Positions 1-5,425 are shown, numbered from the stretch's first letter. The stretch: 5,448 nt of DNA from Deltaproteobacteria bacterium (GCA_031277995.1 JAITLH010000019.1:1-5448); one strand, 5' to 3'. Notes: generated by a model not told the origin, from the letters alone. Program-made: numbers and translations.

Positions 1-128
1 GAAATTGAGTTTAGATTTTATCTATTTAATAGACAAGTTTAATCTCAATAATTGTATATATTTACTATTTAATTTTGAATAGCTAAGTATATTCTGTTAA
101 ATTAGCATTATAGTCATAACTTTAGGTT
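1..128. other. AT-rich leader with overlapping palindromes
   Basis: Hand count gives 23 G/C in the first 120 bases (19%), against GC-rich genes next door. It contains TAGAT-TTT-ATCTA (12-24), overlapped by TCTATT-T-AATAGA (21-33), and a wider pair ATTGAG (4-9)/CTCAAT (44-49). Such nested short palindromes upstream of a transporter could be operator sites, but AT-rich DNA yields palindromes by chance. No coding frame is evident. Confidence 0.4.
75..103 (+). promoter_or_regulatory. Candidate sigma-70 promoter for FNT copy 1
   Basis: TTGAAT (75-80), a 17-base spacer, then TAAATT (98-103) preceded by TGT, an extended -10 pattern. Each box matches 4 of 6 consensus bases. A TATAGT (109-114, 5 of 6) lies just downstream without a matching -35 and is an alternative -10. 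In DNA this AT-rich such matches are easy to find, so confidence is low. Confidence 0.35.
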
Positions 129-179
129 ATGGCCAATCATGCGCCCGTTCAAATTCGGAATGTCGAGGTCCGCTGTCAG

Positions 180-185
180 AGGAGG
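180..185 (+). promoter_or_regulatory. Shine-Dalgarno site deciding the start of FNT copy 1
   Basis: Perfect AGGAGG six bases before the ATG at 192. No comparable site precedes the upstream in-frame ATG at 129, and the layout AGGNGGTTAT...ATG is shared with FNT copy 2, so the shorter start is preferred. Confidence 0.85.
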
Positions 186-191
186 TTATTG

Positions 192-1013
192 ATGAGCGCG
201 GTCAAATCGTCAGCTGAAACCATTGAAGCTGTCTGCAACGTAGGATTAGCGAAATCTAAAATGACCCTTGGTTCAAATCTCATCCTAGCCTTCATGGCTG
301 GGGCCTACATCGGGTTTGGATCTTTATTGGCTCTCAGGATAGCTGGGGGCATGCCTTTGGAGTCCTGGGGTTCCCTTCAAAGATTGGTCTTTGGCGGGGT
401 CTTCCCGTGCGGCTTATTGTTGGTCTTGGTGGCCGGGGCCGATCTCTTTACCGGGGATTGCATGTTTATGCCAAGCGGCGTGGCCAAACACGGCGTTGGC
501 CTGGATAAGTTTTTTAGGATCTTGATCCTGGCTTGGATCGGAAACCTCATTGGTTCCGTTGTGGTGGCTTGGCTGGGAAACTACACCGGCTTAATGGCCG
601 ACAAAGCGACCGCCACCTACGCCGTGACCGTGGCCAACGGCAAGTGCGTTTTGCCGTTTGGGGTCGCCTTTGTCAGGGGCATCTTTTGTAACTGGCTGGT
701 TTGCTTGGCCATTTACATGGCCCTCTCGGCTCCGGATGGCGTTTCCAAGGCCGTTTTGCTATGGCCCCCAATTACCGCCTTCGTGGCCTTGGGCTTTGAA
801 CACAGCGTGGCCAACATGACTTTCATACCCTTGGGTATCTTTATCGGAAACAGCGCCAACTACGCCGGAAGCGTGGCCTTGACGGCCAATTGGTCGGGCT
901 TTTTCATAACCAATCTCATACCCGTCACCTTGGGTAACTTTTTGGGAGGCTCCGTTTTTGTCGGCATGGCCTATTACCTAGCCAACGGCGTCAAGAAGGC
1001 CGCCCCCCAATAA
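192..1013 (+). CDS. Formate/nitrite transporter (FNT) family channel, FdhC-like, copy 1
   Basis: Predicted inner-membrane pentameric channel of the FNT family, most likely moving formate; nitrite or hydrosulfide cannot be excluded. The 273 residues fit the family length (about 260-290) and give six membrane segments at roughly 28-48, 62-98 (broken), 105-130, 155-178, 186-218 (broken) and 233-262. Both family signatures are present: AGADLFTG (81-88) and GIFCNWLVCLA (163-173). By comparison with E. coli FocA as I remember it, the pore residues are all kept: Phe71, Leu75 and Thr87 (omega-loop side), Lys151, Asn167, Phe197 and central His204 in GFEHSVANM. The stretch GGVFPCGLLLVLVAG and the CNWLVCLA motif resemble methanogen FdhC more than FocA. 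The frame is open back to an ATG at 129, but I chose the ATG at 192: AGGAGG lies 6 bases before it and the paralogue downstream begins at exactly this residue. Family certain; substrate inferred. Confidence 0.93.
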   Translation: MSAVKSSAETIEAVCNVGLAKSKMTLGSNLILAFMAGAYIGFGSLLALRIAGGMPLESWGSLQRLVFGGVFPCGLLLVLVAGADLFTGDCMFMPSGVAKHGVGLDKFFRILILAWIGNLIGSVVVAWLGNYTGLMADKATATYAVTVANGKCVLPFGVAFVRGIFCNWLVCLAIYMALSAPDGVSKAVLLWPPITAFVALGFEHSVANMTFIPLGIFIGNSANYAGSVALTANWSGFFITNLIPVTLGNFLGGSVFVGMAYYLANGVKKAAPQ

Positions 1014-1101
1014 TAAAGCCGCCATTTTTGGGGACGCCAGTTCCCATAACCAAGTCTTTTTAATGACCCGGCGCCAAAGGCTGGGAAAACTAAAAAGCCG
1101 T

Positions 1102-1136
1102 AAGGGCGATCGAAGGTCAAGTCTTCGATCGCCCTT
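1102..1136 (+). terminator. 14-bp hairpin downstream of FNT copy 1
   Basis: Perfect inverted repeat: AAGGGCGATCGAAG (1102-1115), 7-base loop, CTTCGATCGCCCTT (1123-1136), beginning 88 bases after the stop. The following CGCGTTTA is a poor U-tract, so it may be a weak terminator or a 3'-end stabiliser. The right arm recurs exactly behind FNT copy 2, which supports a role at transcript ends. Confidence 0.6.
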
Positions 1137-1290
1137 CGCGTTTATGAGTTATTGAGTTTATTAAGTCAAAGGCGCCTTGGATGTCTTGATCGAAGCTTAA
1201 AGGAAACTATCGGGAAACTTTCGCGGCCAGCGGAGAAGAGTGGGTAAAATTTTTCCCCAAGGCCAAAACCTTGGCCCTTTTTCTTAGGCC

Positions 1291-1309
1291 TCGGCCCCCG
1301 GGGGGCCGA
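1291..1309. repeat. GC-rich perfect palindrome
   Basis: TCGGCCCCC (1291-1299) and GGGGGCCGA (1301-1309) are exact reverse complements around a single G. As RNA it would fold with a small loop. No U-tract follows on either strand, so it is not a classical terminator. A similar TCGGCC/GGCCGA hairpin lies before the second FNT gene (1653-1667). Confidence 0.6.
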
Positions 1310-1317
1310 CCAAAAAT

Positions 1318-1377
1318 AAAAACCGTAAGGCCATCGAGAAACGAATCTTAGGTTGGCCTCGCGGTTTTTTTTGTTTT
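1318..1377 (+). terminator. Intrinsic terminator with long U-tract
   Basis: Outer stem AAAAACCG (1318-1325) pairs with CGGTTTTT (1362-1369); after a small internal mismatch, AGGCCA (1328-1333) pairs with TGGCCT (1354-1359). Eight T then GTTTT follow the GC part (1365-1377). The A-run on the left would serve the opposite strand. The flanks CCGTAAGG and CCTCGCGGTTT resemble CCGTAAGG and CCTTCGCGTTT of the 1102-1136 hairpin. It lies over 300 bases after the FNT stop and 180 after that first hairpin, so it may end another, small transcript. Confidence 0.75.
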
Positions 1378-1651
1378 AATTTTTGCGCCTTTAGGCGAAA
1401 ATCGATGAGACCAACCAGGTTTTGAAACGGCTAAGATATTTTATTGACCAAAAGTAGAAACGCAAAGTAACACTAGCCAAATGAGTTGTCTTGTGTCAAA
1501 ATGGCCACGTGGTAGGCTTTATCGTGGCGGCTAATTTAAAACTTTTGCGAACCATTGGTTTTTTTGAATCGTGGTAAAAAAAAGGGTTGCGATATCGATA
1601 GTTATGAGATTTTTTTCCAAAACCAAGTGGGGTAATGTTAAGGTATGGGTT

Positions 1652-1668
1652 TTCGGCCCCTGGCCGAG
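1652..1668 (+). promoter_or_regulatory. Hairpin next to the ribosome site of FNT copy 2
   Basis: TCGGCC (1653-1658), loop CCT, GGCCGA (1662-1667), extendable by one G-T pair. It ends 7-8 bases before the AAGGTGG site and 20 before the start codon, a position where folding could affect translation. No counterpart is found upstream of FNT copy 1. Confidence 0.45.
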
Positions 1669-1675
1669 CTTAAAG

Positions 1676-1682
1676 AAGGTGG
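1676..1682 (+). promoter_or_regulatory. Ribosome binding site of FNT copy 2
   Basis: AAGGTGG, one mismatch from the ideal AAGGAGG, with a 6-base spacer to the ATG at 1689. Sequence around it (GGTTAT, then ATGAACGCGGT) parallels copy 1, showing that the duplication included the ribosome site. Confidence 0.8.
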
Positions 1683-1688
1683 TTATAC

Positions 1689-2510
1689 ATGAACGCGGTT
1701 AAAACATCGACTGAAATAATAGAAACGGTCTGCGACGAGGGACTTAATAAGTCCAAACTGACCATTCGCTCAAACCTGATCCTGGCCGGCATGGCCGGCG
1801 CCTACGTCGCGTTTGGCTGTTTTATGGCCCTAAGGATAGCCGCGGGCATGGATGTGGAAATCTGGGGATCGCTGCAAAGGCTGGCCTTTGGGGTGGTCTT
1901 CCCGGTCGGGTTATTACTGGTCCTCATGGCCGGGGCCGAACTTTTTACCGGCGATTGCCTGTTTATGCCTTGCGGCGTGGCCAAACACGGCCTGGGGCTA
2001 AATAAGCTATTTCGGGTTTTGATCCTAACCTACCTCGGGAACCTTATCGGATCCGTATTCGTGGCCTGGCTTGGAAACTTTAGCGGCGTAATAGCCGACC
2101 AAGACACGGCCACTTACATCGTGACCGTGGCCAACGCCAAGTGCGATCTGCCCTTTGCCGTGGCCTTTGTCCGGGGCATCTTTTGTAACTGGTTGGTTTG
2201 CTTGGCCATCTTCTTGACCCTCTCGTCTTCCGATGGGGTTTCTAAGGTCCTTTTGCTTTGGCCCCCCATCACCACCTTCGCCGCCCTGGGCTTTGAACAC
2301 AGCGTGGCCAACATGACCTTCATCCCCTTGGGCATATTCACCGGAAGCAGCCCCGCCTACGCCGGAACCGTGCCCTTGACCGCCAGTTGGTACGGTTTTT
2401 TCATCTCAAACTTGATTCCGGTGACCTTGGGTAACATCCTGGGCGGTTCGACTTTCGTCGGCCTGGCCTACTACCTGGCCAACAACCTCAAGAAAGCCCC
2501 TAAGAAATAG
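1689..2510 (+). CDS. Formate/nitrite transporter (FNT) family channel, FdhC-like, copy 2
   Basis: Second FNT channel, also 273 residues, aligning with copy 1 from first to last residue without a gap. I count about 72 differences (about 74% identity). All pore-lining residues are unchanged and at the same numbers: Phe71, Leu75, Thr87, Lys151, Asn167, Phe197, His204. GIFCNWLVCLA (163-173) and GFEHSVANMTFIPLGIF (201-217) are identical in both copies, so the substrate is probably the same or very similar. Differences gather in the N-terminal helix (2-28), the loop at 131-140 (YTGLMADKAT versus FSGVIADQDT) and the loop at 218-238, mainly cytoplasmic or periplasmic faces. The start is the ATG 6 bases after AAGGTGG. 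It is a tandem duplicate, but 675 bases of structured DNA separate the two, so each probably has its own transcription unit. It could mix with copy 1 in hetero-pentamers; that is speculation. Confidence 0.93.
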   Translation: MNAVKTSTEIIETVCDEGLNKSKLTIRSNLILAGMAGAYVAFGCFMALRIAAGMDVEIWGSLQRLAFGVVFPVGLLLVLMAGAELFTGDCLFMPCGVAKHGLGLNKLFRVLILTYLGNLIGSVFVAWLGNFSGVIADQDTATYIVTVANAKCDLPFAVAFVRGIFCNWLVCLAIFLTLSSSDGVSKVLLLWPPITTFAALGFEHSVANMTFIPLGIFTGSSPAYAGTVPLTASWYGFFISNLIPVTLGNILGGSTFVGLAYYLANNLKKAPKK

Positions 2511-2515
2511 CCCCC

Positions 2516-2537
2516 GCGGCTAGCCTAGCCTAGCCGC
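2516..2537 (+). repeat. Hairpin just after FNT copy 2 stop, with CCTAG repeats
   Basis: GCGGCTAG (2516-2523) and CTAGCCGC (2530-2537) form a perfect 8-bp stem around CCTAGC, five bases after the stop codon. It contains a short TAGCC tandem repeat and continues into GGGC-spaced repeats (GGGCTAACCT, GGGCGCTT, GGGCAAGCCT) to about 2572. There is no U-tract; a 3'-end stabilising structure is possible. Confidence 0.5.
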
Positions 2538-2628
2538 CTGGGCTAACCTGGGCGCTTGGGCAAGCCTGGGCCCCAAAACCCCGCCCGACCAAGGCCGCCG
2601 CCTTAGGGGCAGGCCAAAATACCCAAAA

Positions 2629-2665
2629 AAAGGGCGATCGAGGAAAAAATCTTCGATCGCCCTTT
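2629..2665. terminator. Bidirectional terminator between FNT copy 2 and moaC
   Basis: AAAGGGCGATCGA (2629-2641) pairs with TCGATCGCCCTTT (2653-2665), plus a G-T and a G-C pair inside, loop of about 7. On the + strand GGTTTTTG follows; on the - strand the A-run at 2625-2631 gives T residues. It sits between convergent genes, as a shared terminator should. Its right arm repeats 14 bases (CTTCGATCGCCCTT) of the hairpin behind FNT copy 1. Confidence 0.8.
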
Positions 2666-2689
2666 GGTTTTTGTCGACGCGGCGGGTTT

Positions 2690-3199
2690 TCAGCTAGGGG
2701 CCTTATAGGTGCCGCTTTTGCCCCCGGATTTTTCCAGTAACCTAATGGGGCCGATGATCATGCCCTTGTCAAGGGCCTTGCACATGTCGTATACGGTCAG
2801 TAAGGCCACCATCACGCCGTTTAGGGCTTCCATCTCAACCCCGGTTTGGCTATCGGTGGTGACTTGGCAGACGGCCTTAAGGGTCGAGGTTTCTTTGATG
2901 ACTTCAAGGTCGAGGTCACAGCCGGATATGAAAATGGGATGGCAAAGGGGGATGGTCCGGGAGGTGTTTTTGACCCCCATGATCCCGGCCACCCTGGCCA
3001 CGGCCAAAACGTCGCCTTTTTTGACTTTTTCGTCCAAAATGGCCTCGGTTATTTTAGGCCCCAGGGTGATGGTGCCCTCGGCCACGGCCACGCGGCGCGT
3101 TGGGGCTTTTTCGGATACGTTAACCATGCGGGCCGATCCCTTGGCCGTCAGATGACTAAAGCCATGGTCGGGGGTTTTGGTTTTTTTGGGCTCGGCCAA
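2690..3199 (-). CDS. moaC: Cyclic pyranopterin monophosphate synthase MoaC
   Basis: MoaC acts after the radical-SAM enzyme MoaA, converting 3',8-cyclo-GTP to cyclic pyranopterin monophosphate, the first stable intermediate of molybdenum cofactor synthesis, in the cytoplasm. The 169 residues are close to the usual 160. Family motifs are intact: MVNVSEKA (25-32), KGDVLAVARVAG (61-72) with the catalytic-region Lys61, PLCHP (84-88) with His87, TGVEMEAL (119-126), YDMCKA (137-142) with Lys141 (counterpart of the active-site Lys131 in E. coli), and KSGGKSG (157-163). The start codon is TTG (bases 3199-3197), with AGGAGG 6 bases upstream; the next in-frame ATG is residue 25, inside the conserved core, so TTG is favoured. 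The first 15 residues (lysine-rich) are a short non-conserved extension. No other moa, moe or mog gene is in the window; an isolated moaC is common. It converges with the FNT gene and has a promoter of its own. Confidence 0.96.
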   Translation of the reverse strand: MAEPKKTKTPDHGFSHLTAKGSARMVNVSEKAPTRRVAVAEGTITLGPKITEAILDEKVKKGDVLAVARVAGIMGVKNTSRTIPLCHPIFISGCDLDLEVIKETSTLKAVCQVTTDSQTGVEMEALNGVMVALLTVYDMCKALDKGMIIGPIRLLEKSGGKSGTYKAPS

Positions 3200-3205
3200 A
3201 GGCGC

Positions 3206-3211
3206 CCTCCT
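3206..3211 (-). promoter_or_regulatory. Shine-Dalgarno site supporting the TTG start of moaC
   Basis: On the minus strand AGGAGG lies 6 bases before the TTG at 3199-3197. No ATG in frame is nearby, so this site is the main evidence for the non-ATG start. Confidence 0.85.
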
Positions 3212-3229
3212 AACTTACTATCGAAATTT

Positions 3230-3247
3230 GGAAAAAACGGTTTTTCC
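3230..3247. promoter_or_regulatory. Small hairpin in the moaC leader
   Basis: GGAAAAA (3230-3236) and TTTTTCC (3241-3247) form a 7-bp inverted repeat with a 4-base loop between the predicted moaC transcription start and its ribosome site. It is too AT-rich for a good terminator; an operator or leader hairpin are options. It is not a molybdenum-cofactor riboswitch: the leader is only about 50 bases. Confidence 0.35.
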
Positions 3248-3256
3248 CTCGGGCCG

Positions 3257-3286
3257 ATTATAGCTTTATTTCCCCCAAAGGGCCAA
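3257..3286 (-). promoter_or_regulatory. Sigma-70 type promoter for moaC
   Basis: Read on the minus strand: TTGGCC (3286-3281, 4 of 6 consensus), an 18-base spacer, then a perfect TATAAT (3262-3257). Transcription would start near 3250, giving a leader of about 50 bases. This suggests moaC does not depend on read-through from the ribonuclease gene. Confidence 0.6.
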
Positions 3287-3303
3287 GGGCCAAGCCATCT
3301 CGG

Positions 3304-3358
3304 CCATCCCGGCTGGCATGGTCGGCCGGTTTCCCGGCCAGGAGCCTAGCCGGGATGG
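3304..3358 (-). terminator. Nested inverted repeat after the ribonuclease gene
   Basis: An outer 11-bp stem (3304-3314 with 3348-3358, CCATCCCGGCT/AGCCGGGATGG) encloses an inner 6-bp stem (3324-3329 with 3334-3339, GGCCGG/CCGGCC). In the minus-strand transcript the inner loop is GAAA, a stable GNRA tetraloop. It begins 19 bases after the stop codon. There is no U-tract, so it may be a 3'-end stabiliser, a factor-dependent terminator or a repeat-type element rather than a classical terminator. Confidence 0.55.
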
Positions 3359-3377
3359 GGGGATATTTCAGCCCAAC

Positions 3378-5009
3378 TTAGGCGGCGACGTCGGTCTCGG
3401 TGGAGACGGCGATGGCCTCGGCTTGGATTAAAAGGTTTTCTAGGAGGGAGAGTTTTTCCGGGCTCAAAGGCTCCTGGCGATTGGTTAGCTGGTTTTGGAG
3501 CCTGGCCAGGCGGCGCTGGAAGCTTTGGATATCGGAGGCCAAAACCTCGGCCAGGACCGGTTCGGCGGCCAAGGGCACCCGCTCGGAAATGGCCATGGGG
3601 GCCTGGGGCGGCAGATCCAACACGTCTAACCAACGAGGGACCAGGGTATTGAGGTTTGGGTAGAGATCGGCTAGTTTTTTCTGGAAAATTAAAGTCCCCG
3701 ATTCCTCGCCGTGGGTTAAGATCACTAGGAGATCGGGGTGTATTTGCGGCTTTAACCATTCGAGTAACTCTAGCTGATCGGCGTGTCCGGAAAAGCCCCC
3801 CAGGGTATGGATCTTGGCCTCGACCTTAACCTCCTCCCGAAAGATCTTGACCGTGTCGGCCCCCTCGACCAAACGGCGGCCGGTGGTGCCCTGGGCCTGG
3901 AAGCCCACGAAAATCACGTGGCAGTTGGACCGCCAGAGGTTGTGTTTAAAGTGATGGAGGATGCGACCGGCGTTGGCCATCCCGGAACCGGCCATGATGA
4001 TGGCCGTGCCCCTGATGTCGTTGATTTTTTGGCTCTCTTCCCCGGTCCTGGTAATTTTTAAGGTGTCGATGGACATGGGGCCATGGCCTTTACGGACCAG
4101 GGCCATGGTTTCGGAGTCGTAGAGTTCCGGGTGATCGAGGTAGATCTCCGAAGCCGCTATGGCCAGGGGGGAGTCTAAAATGATCGGTATGTCTTGGGGG
4201 ATCTTTTTTTCGTGCCAAGCCTGGGCCAAAAGAACCATGAGTTCTTGGGTTCTTTCCACGGCGAAGGTGGGGATTAAGATCTTCCCGCCTTCCCGGTAGG
4301 CTTGGTTTATGATCGAAACCAGTTCGTCGATGGTCCGGTCGAGATCTTTGTGCAGGCGGTTTCCGTAGGTAGTTTCCATGAAAATGACGTCTGATTTTGG
4401 GGGAATCTCCGGGTCTTTAATCAGGAGCTGACCTTTTCGGCCAAGATCCCCGGAAAAAAGAGCGTGTTTAACCCCGTCGGCTTCCTTAACCGTGAGCCTG
4501 ACGCTGGCCGCTCCCAGGATATGCCCGGCGGTCAAACAGCTTACCACCAAGCCGGGCAGGATCTCGTCTTCCGAGTCAAGTTTTAGGGGCCTTAAGAGTT
4601 TCGAAGCCGCCTCGGCGGCCTCGCGGTCGTACAGGGGGCTTATCCCCTGGCCGCCCTGGCGCTTGTTTTTCTTGGACTTCCACTGGGCTTCCTGCTCCTG
4701 GATGAAGGCGGCGTCTTGCCACAAAATAGGCAAGAGATCGCACGTCGCCTCGGTCGCGTAAATGGGGCCGGCATAGCCGCCCTGAACCAAACGGGGGACC
4801 AGGCCCGAATGATCCATGTGGGCGTGGGTGATGATGATGGCCTGGGTTTCCTTGGGGCGATATAAGGCGGTATTGAAGTTTCTAAGTTCCGTTTGCCGGC
4901 CGCCTTGAAAAATCCCGCAATCTATCAAGGTAAACCCACCATTGGGGTTTTCCAGCTGATAACAAGAGCCGGTAACCGTGCGAATCGCGCCTAAACATTT
5001 AATTTTCAT
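3378..5009 (-). CDS. Beta-CASP metallo-beta-lactamase-fold ribonuclease (CPSF73/TTHA0252-like)
   Basis: Cytoplasmic zinc-dependent RNA-processing or decay nuclease of the beta-CASP branch of the metallo-beta-lactamase fold. Fold and metal motifs in order: GTVTGSC-like start (IRTVTGSC, 9-16); THAHMDHSG (61-69), giving His62, His64, Asp66, His67; His163 in TAGHILGAAS; Asp188 in FSGDLGR. Beta-CASP motifs: A, Glu212 in METTYGN; B, His409 in FSGHADQ; C, His433 in LTHGEE. The segment PTFAVERTQE (247-256) and GSGMANAGRILHHFKHNL (341-358) are typical of this family. The RNA-specificity (RMMBL) part is about 395-455. All catalytic residues are present, so it should be active. At 543 residues it is longer than a minimal 430-470 residue homologue because of a C-terminal tail from about 465: a Pro/Ala linker, then leucine-rich helices. 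The ATG at 5009 begins the canonical first beta strand (MKIKCLGA); its Shine-Dalgarno site is weak (GGGG about 12 bases upstream). Exact substrate unknown. Confidence 0.94.
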   Translation of the reverse strand: MKIKCLGAIRTVTGSCYQLENPNGGFTLIDCGIFQGGRQTELRNFNTALYRPKETQAIIITHAHMDHSGLVPRLVQGGYAGPIYATEATCDLLPILWQDAAFIQEQEAQWKSKKNKRQGGQGISPLYDREAAEAASKLLRPLKLDSEDEILPGLVVSCLTAGHILGAASVRLTVKEADGVKHALFSGDLGRKGQLLIKDPEIPPKSDVIFMETTYGNRLHKDLDRTIDELVSIINQAYREGGKILIPTFAVERTQELMVLLAQAWHEKKIPQDIPIILDSPLAIAASEIYLDHPELYDSETMALVRKGHGPMSIDTLKITRTGEESQKINDIRGTAIIMAGSGMANAGRILHHFKHNLWRSNCHVIFVGFQAQGTTGRRLVEGADTVKIFREEVKVEAKIHTLGGFSGHADQLELLEWLKPQIHPDLLVILTHGEESGTLIFQKKLADLYPNLNTLVPRWLDVLDLPPQAPMAISERVPLAAEPVLAEVLASDIQSFQRRLARLQNQLTNRQEPLSPEKLSLLENLLIQAEAIAVSTETDVAA

Positions 5010-5155
5010 GAATAATTTGCCCCGTCACTTGGCCCTTGCCAAAGGCCTAAGCCCCTGGCCAAAAGCCTGAAATAATCGTTAAAATCAAATTCGGCCCAAA
5101 AAGGTCCCCCGTAAACTTTTCCGCTTTGGTTTCCAAAATCTTCCCGTCACCCAAG

Positions 5156-5230
5156 CCCCAGTACCATTGGCCCTAGTCCGCTAGGCCCCAGTTCGCTTGG
5201 CGTCAGTTCCTTAGGCCGCGGTTCCCTTGG
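5156..5230. repeat. Five-unit 15-bp tandem repeat
   Basis: Five consecutive units of exactly 15 bases: CCCCAGTACCATTGG, CCCTAGTCCGCTAGG, CCCCAGTTCGCTTGG, CGTCAGTTCCTTAGG, CCGCGGTTCCCTTGG. Consensus approximately CCCCAGTTCSCTTGG; each ends in T(T/A)GG. The array breaks at 5231 (CAACCCTGG). The copies are diverged, so it is old or under loose constraint. It lies about 150 bases upstream of the ribonuclease start. Confidence 0.7.
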
Positions 5231-5241
5231 CAACCCTGGCC

Positions 5242-5264
5242 AAAAAGTCGCTTCCCTAAGCGAC
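5242..5264 (-). terminator. Terminator-like hairpin for an upstream minus-strand gene
   Basis: GTCGCTT (5247-5253), loop CCCT, AAGCGAC (5258-5264) is a perfect 7-bp stem. On the minus strand it is followed directly by TTTTT (5246-5242). This fits an intrinsic terminator for a minus-strand gene beyond the right edge of the window, and would put the ribonuclease promoter between 5010 and 5241. Confidence 0.4.
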
Positions 5265-5413
5265 CGCTCCCAGGGCCTATCCCCTAGGCGACGCTCCCCA
5301 AGGCGTCCCTTACCAAGGCCTTTCCCCAAAGCGAAACTTCTCCGGCGCCCCGCGCCAAAAGGCCCACCTGGGGGCCACGGTCATTACCTAGGTTAAGGGG
5401 AGCGATAGGGGAC

Positions 5414-5425
5414 TTTTCGCGAAAA
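5414..5425. promoter_or_regulatory. 12-base perfect palindrome
   Basis: TTTTCGCGAAAA is a perfect palindrome with a CGCG core, of the kind bound by dimeric regulators. No promoter or gene can be tied to it within the window, so a role as operator is only a possibility. Confidence 0.25.

Larger units (their letters stand above)
1014..1688. other. 675-base intergenic region between the two FNT genes
   Basis: No open frame of convincing quality on either strand. From left to right it holds a 14-bp hairpin (1102-1136), a GC-rich palindrome (1291-1309), a classical terminator (1318-1377), a small bulged hairpin TTTT(G)CGCC-TTTA-GGCGAAAA (1381-1401), the 8-base palindrome CCACGTGG (1505-1512) overlapping an arm of GCCACG/CGTGGC (1504-1509, 1523-1528), AACCA-T-TGGTT (1550-1560), TATCGATA (1593-1600) and a hairpin next to the ribosome site of copy 2. 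The only promoter hint I see for copy 2 is TTGACC (1444-1449) with a poor -10 TAACAC (1468-1473). Confidence 0.6.

Noticed and set aside
129..191. N-terminal extension of FNT copy 1 from an upstream ATG
   Set aside because: No ribosome site before 129, the added 21 residues do not match FNT proteins, and the paralogue starts at the residue corresponding to 192.
1014..1688. Remnant of an insertion sequence between the two FNT genes
   Set aside because: No transposase fragment, no long terminal inverted repeats and no target duplication seen; the hairpins are explained better as transcript-end structures.
2709..3155. Plus-strand frame of 148 codons opposite moaC
   Set aside because: Lies wholly within moaC on the other strand and resembles no family I know.
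3200..3256. Molybdenum-cofactor riboswitch ahead of moaC
   Set aside because: The leader of about 50 bases is too short and only a simple AT-rich 7-bp hairpin is present.
2846..3349. Plus-strand frame of 167 codons across moaC
   Set aside because: Antisense to a clearly conserved gene; the Gly/His-rich product is typical of a shadow frame in GC-biased DNA.
3346..3759. Minus-strand frame of 137 codons overlapping the ribonuclease 3' end
   Set aside because: Pro/Arg/Gly-rich out-of-frame shadow of the ribonuclease gene.
5156..5230. CRISPR array
   Set aside because: Units are contiguous 15-mers without spacers and are too short and too diverged.
5147..5329. Minus-strand frame of 60 codons with repeated LGPSx units
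   Set aside because: TTG start with only a distant GGAG, and the amino-acid repeats come directly from the 15-base DNA repeats; no independent sign of coding.
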